Assembly (NCBI GenBank): GCA_002724315.1
Contig: PBOJ01000061.1
Span: 51,689-115,688, forward strand
DNA: 64,000 nt
From: Planctomycetaceae bacterium
GTDB taxonomy: Bacteria > Planctomycetota > Planctomycetia > Planctomycetales > Planctomycetaceae
Direction of reading: 5' to 3'
Under the pieces are notes generated by a model. The model did not search any database and was not told the DNA's origin. It was given only the letters and a program-made list of their open reading frames with translations. Shown here piece by piece: positions 8,547 to 16,972 of the stretch (positions within the stretch are counted from its first letter, which is position 1; every line of letters begins with the position of its first letter). Made by a program: the position numbers and the translations under genes.

Positions 8547-8650
8547 TGTTAGACTGCTCTCCCTGCACGAACACACCCCGGCGGTACCCTCGCCAACTCT
8601 ACAGAGCCGCCCACCGCAGCGGCAACAACTCACACCGGCGGAGACACCTC

Positions 8651-8839
8651 ATGGGACTCAACCGCAAGCAGAAAAAACAGCTCGAAGTCGCTCGTAAGAA
8701 AGTCGAGAATCTCCGTCAGCAATTGGCTGGGGCCAAGACTCAGCCCGACGATCCAGCAGACATCCCACGTCTCGAAGCCGAGATCGAGCAGAACCTGGAA
8801 AAAATCCGGTCATTGAAACGTGGCGGAGACGGCAAGTGA
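8651..8839 (+). CDS. Small conserved coiled-coil protein
   Basis: 62-aa, highly charged, predicted to be almost entirely helical with heptad spacing of Leu/Val/Ile ([19 protein letters not shown]; then [18 protein letters not shown]) split by a short Pro/Asp hinge. GGAG lies just upstream of the ATG. Its stop overlaps the GTG of the next gene (GTGA), so the two are probably translationally coupled. Function unknown; the size and coupling suggest a partner or accessory protein of the downstream Tsr3-like enzyme, but that is only inference. Confidence 0.75.
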   Translation: MGLNRKQKKQLEVARKKVENLRQQLAGAKTQPDDPADIPRLEAEIEQNLEKIRSLKRGGDGK

Positions 8840-9342
8840 GCCGTGACGCACCGGGACCGTGTTCGACGACACCCCCAACGATCTTCGTCGTCCATCCCAG
8901 GGAACGCCGCAGCAAGTGCTCGGTGGAAGCGTTGAGAGGACGGGACGGGTTCATCTTCTGGACGTTTCCGAGCCGGGGTCCGGAGTCGCTGGAGGGTTAC
9001 GTCCGGCTGGGGATGGGAGGGCCGGTGATTGGCCCGGAAGACGCGAACGGAGGCCTGTTGATTCTGGACGGCACCTGGCGTCTCGCCTCGAAAATGGAAC
9101 CCGATTATGCCGGGATGCCGGTTCGCAGCCTGCCGGAGTTGCAGACCGCCTACCCCCGGACATCGAAACTGTTCACAGACCCCACCGGGGGCCTGGCGAC
9201 CATCGAGGCCCTGTGGGCCGCCTACCGACTGATGGGCCGACCCACTGACGAACTGCTCGACCACTACCAGTGGGCCGACCAGTTCGTCGAAGCAAACGCC
9301 GGTAGTTTGGACACGGATGGGATTCAGGGACACCGGCTCTGA
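8836..9342 (+). CDS. Tsr3/DUF367-family protein (putative rRNA aminocarboxypropyltransferase)
   Basis: 168 aa. The order of motifs matches the Tsr3 (DUF367) family: an N-terminal '[17 protein letters not shown]' resembling the Tsr3 K-C-S region, a central '(G)[20 protein letters not shown]' matching its L-S-P/D-x-S-W core, '[16 protein letters not shown]' like the R-x-L-P-x-L-x-A-x-N-P-V-N-Y segment, and a C-terminal '[14 protein letters not shown]' and '[15 protein letters not shown]' corresponding to S-C-V-E-A-L-A-A-A and F-x-W-G-x-x-F-x-x-x-N. Yeast and archaeal Tsr3 transfer the acp group from SAM to a hypermodified small-subunit rRNA uridine/pseudouridine; that modification is not known in E. 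coli. Substrate in this bacterium is unknown. Coupled to the upstream coiled-coil gene by a GTGA overlap. The C-terminal ~12 residues after FVEAN are not family-like. Confidence 0.75.
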   Translation: MSRDAPGPCSTTPPTIFVVHPRERRSKCSVEALRGRDGFIFWTFPSRGPESLEGYVRLGMGGPVIGPEDANGGLLILDGTWRLASKMEPDYAGMPVRSLPELQTAYPRTSKLFTDPTGGLATIEALWAAYRLMGRPTDELLDHYQWADQFVEANAGSLDTDGIQGHRL

Positions 9343-9424
9343 CCCCGGTTGCCCACCTGTTGCAGCGGGTGATACCATGGAGTTTCCGCGGGGCCTTTGT
9401 GGTTTCCGCCCATCACACCCCGGG

Positions 9425-12400
9425 ATGCCACTCCCCATGCCACGCCCCACCACCCTGTTCCTGTTGCTCCTGGGCGTGTCGTGGCACATGCCCCCGGCGA
9501 CCAACGCCGCACCGCCGAAGGTCGACTACCGGAAACAGATCAAGCCGTTGCTGGCCCGACACTGCAACGGTTGTCACGGAGCGAAAAAGGTCATGTCGGG
9601 TTTCCGGGCCGATGCCGGGCGGCTGGCCACCCGGGGCGGTGACCGAGGTGCTGGGATCGTGCCGGGGCAACCCGAGAAAAGCCTGCTGTTCCAGGTCCTC
9701 ACCGGCACCGACGACGTCGAACGGATGCCCTACGAGAAGCCTCCGCTGAAGCCGGCCGAGATCTCGCTGATCAAGGAATGGATCGCCCAGGGAGCCAAGT
9801 TCCCTGCCGACGAAAAGATCGTCCGCGGTCGGCGGAGCAGCGACCACTGGGCCTTCCAGCCAATCGTGCGGGCGAAGCTTCCGGAGGTAAACAACCCCGC
9901 ATGGCTCCGCAATGCGATCGACGCCTTCGTTCTCTCCCGGCTCGACCGGGAGAAGCTCCTGCCGGCTCCCGAAGCGGACCGCGTGACCCTGCTGCGACGC
10001 CTCAGCTTCGATCTGCTCGGCCTGCCTCCGTCGCCGCAGCAGGTCGACCTCTTCCTGTCGGATACCTCCCCGGGAGCCTACGACCGCCTGGTCGACCGGC
10101 TGCTGGCATCACCGCGATACGGCGAACGCTGGGGGCGACACTGGCTCGACCTGGCTCGTTACGCGGATTCCAACGGATTCACCATCGACGGAGCCCGTTC
10201 GATCTGGAAGTTCCGTGACTGGGTCATCGATGCCATCAACGCCGACATGCCTTTCGACCAGTTCTCGACCGAACAACTCGCCGGGGACCTGCTTCCCGGC
10301 GCCCGTCTCGACCAGTTGGTCGCCACCGGCTTCCACCGCAACACGCTGGTCAACCAGGAGGGGGGGACCGACGACGAGCAATTTCGTGTCGACGCGGTCG
10401 TCGACCGGGTCAACACCACCGGGGCCGTTTTCCTGGGCCTCACGGTCGGATGTGCCCGATGCCACGAACACAAGTTTGACCCGATCTCGCAGCGAGACTT
10501 CTACCAGTTGTTCGCGGTGTTCAACAACTGCCTGGACAACAATGACGCCAACGCCCTGGGCCCGAAGATCTCGGTGCCTTCGCCCGCCCAGGCGTCCGAG
10601 CAGGCACAACTGGCCTCGGCAATCGTCTCGGCCGAGAAGCCACTGGCCGAGCACGACCGGAAATTCGCTGCCGGGATGCCCGCATGGGAAAAACGCCTGG
10701 CCTCGATCGATGCGGGTTCGTTCACCACGCTCAAGCCCGCCAAGTGGACCACTGCCAAGGGGGCCGTCCTGACCCGGCTGGACGACCATTCGCTGATCGT
10801 CGACTTCAGCGTCCCGGCCAACGACACCTACACCGTTACGCTCGACACCTCGCTCGAATCAATCACCGCCGTCCGCATCGAAGCGCTCACCCACACGAGC
10901 CTGCCCAAGAACGGCCCCGGCCGCGCCGACAACGGCAACTTCATTCTCAGTGAAGTCACCATTTCGGCAGCCCCCGCCGGAGGCAACGCCAAACCCACAC
11001 CGATCAAGATCACCTCGGCGGTCGCCGACCACTCGCAGGAGGGACATTCGGTCTCCAACACGATCGATGGCAATCCCAAGACCGGCTGGGCGATCAACAC
11101 CACGACCGGCTCGCCCAACGTCGATCGTCAGGCGATCTTCTTCCCTGACAGGCCGATCGCCCACCCCGGCGGTTCACGCCTGGTGCTCAGCATGGCTCAC
11201 AACGGCGAGTCCGCCAATTACCTGGTCGGCCGCTTTCGCGTCTCGGTCAGTGCTGCCACCCCGGCCGATCTCAAGATCCCCGCCCCGATCCTGGCCATCG
11301 CCCGAACGGCCCGCGACGAGCGATCCAAGGCCCAGCAGGCCCAACTGGTCGACGCCTACCGCGCGACCGATTCCGGCCGCAAGCAACTGGCCGACACCCT
11401 CATCGGTCTCAAGAAACGACGCGATGCGATCACCAAGGCGATCCCCACCACGCTGATTCTTCGAGAACGCAAGCAACCCCGCAAGACACACATTCACATC
11501 CGCGGCGACTTCCTCCGCAAAGGCGCCCGCGTACTGCCCGGCGTGCCCGAGGTATTGCCGCCGATGAAAACCGCCGTCCCGGTCGGCACGCGACTCGACC
11601 TCGCCGGCTGGCTTTTCGATCCCAAGCACCCCCTGACAGCTCGTGTCACTGTCAACCGGTTCTGGCAACGGTTCTTCGGGCTGGGATTCGTCGAGACCGA
11701 AAACGACTTCGGCCTGCAGGGCGACCTGCCCTCTCATCCCGAGTTGCTCGATTGGCTCGCCAGCGAGTTCATCCGTCGTGGCTGGGCCGTCAAGGACCTG
11801 CACCGTCTGATCGTCACCAGCGCGACCTACCGCCAGAGTTCGGCCACTCGTCCGGAACTGCTCGAACGCGATCCACGGAACCGGCTTCTGGCTCGACAGA
11901 CCCGAATGAGAATGGAAGCCGAGACGATCCGTGACGCGGCACTGGCCGCCGCGGGCCTGATCTCCGACAAGATCGGCGGCCCGGGCGTCTACCCCCCGCA
12001 ACCGGAGGGAATCTACATCCTGACCCAACAGAAGAAAGCGTGGCCGGAGGCGAAGGGCGAGGACCGTTTTCGCCGCTGCATGTACACCTACTTCTGGCGA
12101 TCCAGTCCCTACCCCTTCCTGCCGACCTTCGACGCACCCGACGCCACGACCACCTGCACTCGCCGCAGCCGCTCGAACACACCACTGCAGGCACTGACAC
12201 TGGCCAACGACAAGGCCTTCTTCGAAATCTCGCAGGGAGTGGCCCTGCGGATCCTCTCTGACGGACCGACACCCGATCTGCAACGACTGCGATTCGGTTT
12301 CCGGGCCTGCCTGTCACGGGAACCGTCGTCCGAGGAACTGGAAACACTGACTGAGTTCCTCTCGAACCAGCGGAATCGGTTCTCCCAGTCCAGGACGGCA

Positions 12401-12517
12401 GCGGTCTCAGTCGCCCCGGCCCGGCGACCCGAAGGCGTGAGTGCTGTGGAGGCGGCAGCGTGGACTGCCGTCAGCCGCGTGCTGGTCAATCTCGACGAAT
12501 TCATCACCAGGGAATGA
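9425..12517 (+). CDS. PSCyt1-DUF1549-DUF1553 exported cytochrome-domain protein
   Basis: About 1,030 aa, exported. A Leu-rich signal peptide ('LFLLLLGVSW', cleavage near ATNA-A) begins at ATG 9425 (9437 also possible); the open frame extends upstream to 9317 without signal-like sequence. After it come a heme-binding CNGCH motif (~res 47-51) in a planctomycete cytochrome domain (PSCyt1), the DUF1549 domain (~140-370; 'CARCHEHKFDPI' near its end), a discoidin/Lamin-G-like insert (~490-610), and the DUF1553 domain (~720-1028; 'DPKHPLTARVTVNRFWQRFFG', 'SATYRQSS'). This architecture is typical of planctomycetes and is normally followed by a DUF1501 gene, as here (4 bp downstream). The family's biochemical role is unestablished; extracytoplasmic polymer or sulfated-glycan processing has been suggested. 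Confidence 0.9.
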   Translation: MPLPMPRPTTLFLLLLGVSWHMPPATNAAPPKVDYRKQIKPLLARHCNGCHGAKKVMSGFRADAGRLATRGGDRGAGIVPGQPEKSLLFQVLTGTDDVERMPYEKPPLKPAEISLIKEWIAQGAKFPADEKIVRGRRSSDHWAFQPIVRAKLPEVNNPAWLRNAIDAFVLSRLDREKLLPAPEADRVTLLRRLSFDLLGLPPSPQQVDLFLSDTSPGAYDRLVDRLLASPRYGERWGRHWLDLARYADSNGFTIDGARSIWKFRDWVIDAINADMPFDQFSTEQLAGDLLPGARLDQLVATGFHRNTLVNQEGGTDDEQFRVDAVVDRVNTTGAVFLGLTVGCARCHEHKFDPISQRDFYQLFAVFNNCLDNNDANALGPKISVPSPAQASEQAQLASAIVSAEKPLAEHDRKFAAGMPAWEKRLASIDAGSFTTLKPAKWTTAKGAVLTRLDDHSLIVDFSVPANDTYTVTLDTSLESITAVRIEALTHTSLPKNGPGRADNGNFILSEVTISAAPAGGNAKPTPIKITSAVADHSQEGHSVSNTIDGNPKTGWAINTTTGSPNVDRQAIFFPDRPIAHPGGSRLVLSMAHNGESANYLVGRFRVSVSAATPADLKIPAPILAIARTARDERSKAQQAQLVDAYRATDSGRKQLADTLIGLKKRRDAITKAIPTTLILRERKQPRKTHIHIRGDFLRKGARVLPGVPEVLPPMKTAVPVGTRLDLAGWLFDPKHPLTARVTVNRFWQRFFGLGFVETENDFGLQGDLPSHPELLDWLASEFIRRGWAVKDLHRLIVTSATYRQSSATRPELLERDPRNRLLARQTRMRMEAETIRDAALAAAGLISDKIGGPGVYPPQPEGIYILTQQKKAWPEAKGEDRFRRCMYTYFWRSSPYPFLPTFDAPDATTTCTRRSRSNTPLQALTLANDKAFFEISQGVALRILSDGPTPDLQRLRFGFRACLSREPSSEELETLTEFLSNQRNRFSQSRTAAVSVAPARRPEGVSAVEAAAWTAVSRVLVNLDEFITRE

Positions 12518-12521
12518 TCTG

Positions 12522-13994
12522 ATGATGCCCCACGACAGATCCCAGGCCGCTTCGATCCCCGAACAGTTGTTCGTGCGCGAACAGACGCGCCGTCAGTTCT
12601 TCGGCAACGCCGGCTTGGGAATCGGATCCCTCGGCCTGGCCCATCTTCTCTCCGACGGCCAATTCGCCTCCGCGGCAGTGACAAAACCCGGTAGACCCGG
12701 AGTCCCGCAAACCGGCCACTTCCCGGCCCGCGCCAAACGAGTGATCTACCTGTTCATGGCCGGCGGTCCGAGCCAACTGGAGCTGTTCGACTACAAGCCG
12801 AAGCTGCAACAGATGGACGGGAAGGTGATCCCGTCTTCTTACGTCGAGAACAAGCGGTTCGCGTTCATCAAGAAGGACGCCAAGCTGCTGGGCACCCGTC
12901 GCCAGTTCCTACGCTGGGGAGACAGCGGCCAGCAGATCTCTTCGCTGCTTCCCCACCTGGGTTCGATCGCCGACGACGTGGCGATCGTGCGAACGGTCAA
13001 GACCGAGGTGTTCAACCACGGTCCAGCCAAGCTGTTCATGAATACCGGTTTCAATCGGTTCGGACGCCCCAGCATGGGATCGTGGGTCACCTACGGCCTG
13101 GGCAGCCCGTCGGGCAACCTGCCGGGCTTCGTGGTGCTGCATTCGGGTCCGCGCGGACCGCGCGGCGGCACACCCCTGTGGGGCAACGGTTTCCTGCCCA
13201 GCCGTTACCAGGGTGTCCCTTTCCTCAACGGCGCCGACCCCATCCTCAACCTGTCCTCCCCCGGAGGCATCGACCGCGAGAGCCAGGGCCAGTTCGTCCG
13301 CGCCGTCAACCGGCTCAACGCGCTGAGGCTCAAGCAGGTGGGGGACCCCGAGATCTCGACCCGGATCGGCACCTACGAGATGGCCTACCGGATGCAGTCC
13401 AGCGCCCCCGCACTGATGGATCTTTCGGGAGAATCCAAGCACACGCTCAGCGAGTATGGCGTCGATCCCGCCAAGGCCTCATTCGCCCGCAACTGCCTGC
13501 TCGCCCGACGACTGGTCGAACGCGGCACTCGCTTCGTCCAGCTGTACCACACCGACTGGGACCACCATGGCAACCCCGGCACGAACCTCGGCAAGCCACT
13601 GGACCAGCGGTGCGCCGAGATCGACCGATCCACCACGGCGCTGGTCAAGGACCTGAAGCAACGGGGCCTGCTCGAGGACACGCTGGTGATCTGGGGCGGC
13701 GAGTTCGGCCGCACACCACAGGGCGAACCGCGTGACACGCTGGGCCGCGATCACCACATCGAGTCCTACTCGATGTGGATGGCCGGAGGAGGCGTCAAGG
13801 GCGGCACCACCGTCGGCGAGACCGACGAGTTGGGGTATTACGCGGTCAAGGACAAGGTCCACGTCCACGACCTGCAAGCCACCGTGTTGCACCTGCTGGG
13901 CCTGGACCACCTGAAGCTGACCTACCGATTCCAGGGGCGGGACTTCCGGCTGACCGATGTCGGCGGCGAAGTCGTCGAAAAACTGCTGGCCTGA
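12522..13994 (+). CDS. DUF1501 exported protein (sulfatase-like fold)
   Basis: About 490 aa. A twin-arginine signal is present near residues 22-45 ('TRRQFFGNAGLGIGSLGLAHLL'-type; Arg-Arg-x-Phe), implying Tat export of a folded protein. The DUF1501 core follows: 'KRVIYLFMAGGPSQLELFDYKP', 'FNHGPAKLFMNTG', 'GRPSMGSWVTYGLG', 'GTRFVQLYHTDWDHHGN', 'LEDTLVIWGGEFGRTP' and 'GRDHH', the last being the metal-site type His cluster of the alkaline-phosphatase-like superfamily. ATG codons at 12522 and 12525 follow AGGGA by about 8-10 nt. The gene begins 4 bp after the PSCyt1-DUF1553 stop, an operon. It ends 9 bp from the convergent WD40 gene. Confidence 0.9.
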   Translation: MMPHDRSQAASIPEQLFVREQTRRQFFGNAGLGIGSLGLAHLLSDGQFASAAVTKPGRPGVPQTGHFPARAKRVIYLFMAGGPSQLELFDYKPKLQQMDGKVIPSSYVENKRFAFIKKDAKLLGTRRQFLRWGDSGQQISSLLPHLGSIADDVAIVRTVKTEVFNHGPAKLFMNTGFNRFGRPSMGSWVTYGLGSPSGNLPGFVVLHSGPRGPRGGTPLWGNGFLPSRYQGVPFLNGADPILNLSSPGGIDRESQGQFVRAVNRLNALRLKQVGDPEISTRIGTYEMAYRMQSSAPALMDLSGESKHTLSEYGVDPAKASFARNCLLARRLVERGTRFVQLYHTDWDHHGNPGTNLGKPLDQRCAEIDRSTTALVKDLKQRGLLEDTLVIWGGEFGRTPQGEPRDTLGRDHHIESYSMWMAGGGVKGGTTVGETDELGYYAVKDKVHVHDLQATVLHLLGLDHLKLTYRFQGRDFRLTDVGGEVVEKLLA

Positions 13995-14003
13995 CCCAAC
14001 CGA

Positions 14004-16757
14004 CTACTGTGCGTTGGCCGGCACCGGGATCAGGTAGGCCTTGGCGTCGCGAGCACCGGTGACAATCTGCTTGCCGTCGCTGGAATACGCGGCCGAATAA
14101 ATCGGGGGATTGGCCAGCTGGGTCGTGAACAGGCTCTTGGCACTGCCGGTGTCCCAGATATGGATCACGCCGGTGTAATCGGCCGCCAGCAGACGGTTCG
14201 CCTTGGTCGGGTGGAACCTCACGCGGTAGATGTCGCCCTTGTGCCCGTCGATTTGCTTGACCGGCTTCGGATTGGCGATGGCCCAAAGATAAATCGACCG
14301 CTTGCCGCCCAGGCCCACGCCCGCCGCCGCAATCGACTTGCCGTCCGGGCTGAAAGCCACCGTGTAGACCGACTGGGTCGGTCCAGTGTACTTGCGGACT
14401 TCCGTCCCCGTCTCGACGTTGATCAGTCGCACCGTCTTGTCCGCTCCACCGCTGAGCACGAACTTCCCGTCCGGACTGAAGGCCACGGCGTAGACCTGCG
14501 ACGGCTGAGTCGAGAGCGTGCGGATGACCTTGTTGGTCTCGGTGTCCCACAGCCTCACGGTCTTGTCCGACGACGAACTGACCAACCGTGTCCCGTCGGG
14601 ACTGAAAGCCAGCCCGGCCACGTAGCCGCCGTGCCCGCTGTAGTTCTGTGAGAACCCGGTCGCGGCCATTTTCCATGTCTTGACCGTGCCATCGGCCGCG
14701 GCAGTCGCCGCTGTCGTGTTGTCGGCAGCCAGGACCAACGCGTGGATGTCGCCGGTGTGCCCGCTGAGCACCTGCGCAGCGTCCCGGGACGGCGCCACCG
14801 GTGGCTTCGGTTTCGGGGGGGTCGGGTCGTAGCTGCGGATCGATCGGTCGCGGGCCACGGTCACCAGCTTCTTGCCGTCATCGCTGTAAGCCATCCGAAC
14901 AAACGGAGAGGACGTGGGAATCTGCAACTGCAATTCCCCGTTGGCCGCATTCCACAGGCACAGCGCCTTCACGTTTGCAGCGGCCACCTGGTTGCTCGCG
15001 GGGTTGATCGCCACCACCTGGGAACCACCGGCCAGCCCCTCGAACGTCCGGGTCGGCTGACCGTTTCCCGCATTCCAGCTCTTCACTCCACCCGGCCCCG
15101 CGGTGACCAGCACGGTACTGTTTCCCGAGATTCCCAGCGAGGTGACCTCCTTTTCGTCAGCGGCAATCACCGCCTGGACCGAGATCGACTCGATGTGCAC
15201 CGACTTGTCAGTCCCGGCGAACGCGATCGTGCGATTGTCGTTGCTGAAACCGACACCGGAGACCGCCCCGGCCGTCTGGAAATGCTGCAGCACCGTGTCA
15301 GTCTTCAGATCCCAGGCCCTCAGCCGTCCATCGGCCGACCCACTGATCAGCTTGGCGCCGTCACGACTGAATTCCACTGCCGTCACTGCCGCCCCGTGAC
15401 CGGAAAGCGTCTTGAGCAATTTCCCGTCCGCCAGCGTGTAGACCCGCACCGACTTGTCAGCCGCACCGACCGCCACCTGGGCCCCGTTGGCCGCCAAACC
15501 CAGCGACAGGGCTTCGACTCCGACGTTGATCGTCCGCCCCGGCTTGCCGTCGGCAGACGCAAAGATCCTCACTGTCTTGTCCCGCGCGGAGGTCACCACC
15601 TGGCTGCTGTTGGGGGTAAAAGTCACCCCGCTGATCGGGCCGGTGTGCCCGGCAAGTTTCGCCTGCACGCTGGCATCGGAAACCTTGTAGACAACCACCG
15701 CACCCGACCGGTCCCCGGCGGCCAACAGCTGGCCGTTGGCCGAAACCGCCACACCGGTGATCGGCCCTGCCTGGGCCGGAAAAGCCTTCAGCAGTTTGCC
15801 GTTGGAGGCCTGGAACAGTCGCGGGATCTGGTCGGCCCCGCCCGTGGCCACCTGGCTGCCGTTGGGACTGAAGGCAATCGCCGTGATCGCGGCGGGATGC
15901 GCCTCGAGTTGCCGGATCAGTTTTCCGTCGGCTCGCTGCCACAACCGTGCGGTCTTATCGCTGGAACCGGTGGCAATCATCGCGCCATTGGCCGACACGT
16001 CGACAGCGGTGATCTGCTGGGTGTGACCGGTGGCAGCGAACGTCGCCGGCAGAGTCTTGGGCCACTTGCGTACCAGGCCATCGGCCCCGCTGGTGAAAAT
16101 GAAGCTGCTGTTGGGTGCAAACACCAGTCCGGTGATCGCCCCCGCATGGGCCACAACGGTTCCACCGACAGGCTTCCCGTCGGCCAAAGTGAACAGTCGC
16201 AGCATCCCCAGTTCGGTCGCCGTCGCCACCTGCAGGTTGTCGGCGCGGGCGGCAATCCCCACGACCGGCGAGAGATGCCCGTCGAGCGTGCGAACGGCCT
16301 GGCCATCGGCGGCAGCCCGAACCCGGACCGTCTTGTCGGTTCCGCCGCTGATGAGCCACTTCCCGTCCTTTGTGATCGCCAGAGAGCGAACCGCTCCCTG
16401 GTGACCAGCATGGCTGGCAACTGGAGAATTGACCGGCACATCCCAGATCTTGATCGTGTTGTCCATCGCGCCAGAGGCAATCCGGCTCCCGTCGGGGTGA
16501 ACGGCAATCGAAAGCACCAGGCCCGTGTGCCCGGACATCGTCCTCACGCTCCGGCGACTCTGGCTGTCCCACAGTCTCAACGTCTTGTCGAAGCTGGCCG
16601 TGATCACCCACTTGCCGTCGGGCGTGAACACCGCGTCGTAGACCGGATCGGTGTGGCCTTCCAGTGAGGTCGGAGCCTGCGCCATGCACACAGAGGTGGC
16701 CAGCACCAAGGCCAGTGTCACTGCAAAGAACCGGTGCACGGAACAAAAGGTTGCCAT
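14004..16757 (-). CDS. Exported WD40-repeat protein
   Basis: About 917 aa. The start ATG at 16757 opens a signal peptide (hydrophobic 'FFAVTLALVLATSVCMA', cleavage before Q-A-P); the frame extends upstream to 16880 without support. The rest is a run of roughly 20 WD40 blades of about 42 aa with the cycle G-H-(T)-x-x-(V/I)-x-x-(V/L)-x-(F/V)-(S/T)-P-(D/N)-G...(S/T)-(A/G)-x-D-(K/G)-T-(V/I)-(R/K)-(L/I)-W/F. A Pro/Lys-rich linker (~res 650-680; 'PTPPKPKPPVAPS') separates two groups, probably two or three separate propellers. No enzymatic domain is seen. It resembles the 1,510-aa WD40 protein at 28 kb in repeat wording ('KTVRIF', 'DGKPGR'), so the two are likely paralogues. Diverges from flhA. Confidence 0.85.
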   Translation of the reverse strand: MATFCSVHRFFAVTLALVLATSVCMAQAPTSLEGHTDPVYDAVFTPDGKWVITASFDKTLRLWDSQSRRSVRTMSGHTGLVLSIAVHPDGSRIASGAMDNTIKIWDVPVNSPVASHAGHQGAVRSLAITKDGKWLISGGTDKTVRVRAAADGQAVRTLDGHLSPVVGIAARADNLQVATATELGMLRLFTLADGKPVGGTVVAHAGAITGLVFAPNSSFIFTSGADGLVRKWPKTLPATFAATGHTQQITAVDVSANGAMIATGSSDKTARLWQRADGKLIRQLEAHPAAITAIAFSPNGSQVATGGADQIPRLFQASNGKLLKAFPAQAGPITGVAVSANGQLLAAGDRSGAVVVYKVSDASVQAKLAGHTGPISGVTFTPNSSQVVTSARDKTVRIFASADGKPGRTINVGVEALSLGLAANGAQVAVGAADKSVRVYTLADGKLLKTLSGHGAAVTAVEFSRDGAKLISGSADGRLRAWDLKTDTVLQHFQTAGAVSGVGFSNDNRTIAFAGTDKSVHIESISVQAVIAADEKEVTSLGISGNSTVLVTAGPGGVKSWNAGNGQPTRTFEGLAGGSQVVAINPASNQVAAANVKALCLWNAANGELQLQIPTSSPFVRMAYSDDGKKLVTVARDRSIRSYDPTPPKPKPPVAPSRDAAQVLSGHTGDIHALVLAADNTTAATAAADGTVKTWKMAATGFSQNYSGHGGYVAGLAFSPDGTRLVSSSSDKTVRLWDTETNKVIRTLSTQPSQVYAVAFSPDGKFVLSGGADKTVRLINVETGTEVRKYTGPTQSVYTVAFSPDGKSIAAAGVGLGGKRSIYLWAIANPKPVKQIDGHKGDIYRVRFHPTKANRLLAADYTGVIHIWDTGSAKSLFTTQLANPPIYSAAYSSDGKQIVTGARDAKAYLIPVPANAQ

Positions 16758-16972
16758 CAGGAAAGCCTCGAAACGACAAGCTCGAATCAATGTCCGAAGG
16801 TGGAGCGCACAGTCTCCCCCGCGGAATGGTGGAGGGTCAAGGGTCCGGGCTCGATCCAAACCCGTCTGGACACTCTCCACAACTATTCACTATCACCCGC
16901 GTTCTCTCACACTCATCTCTCCTGTTTCCTCTCGCCTTTTCACTCCTCATTCCACCTGTCTCGGAGGCATGG

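Noticed and set aside
14742..16667. 641-aa plus-strand open frame opposite the WD40 gene
   Set aside because: Repetition mirrors the WD40 blades on the other strand; no RBS or motif.
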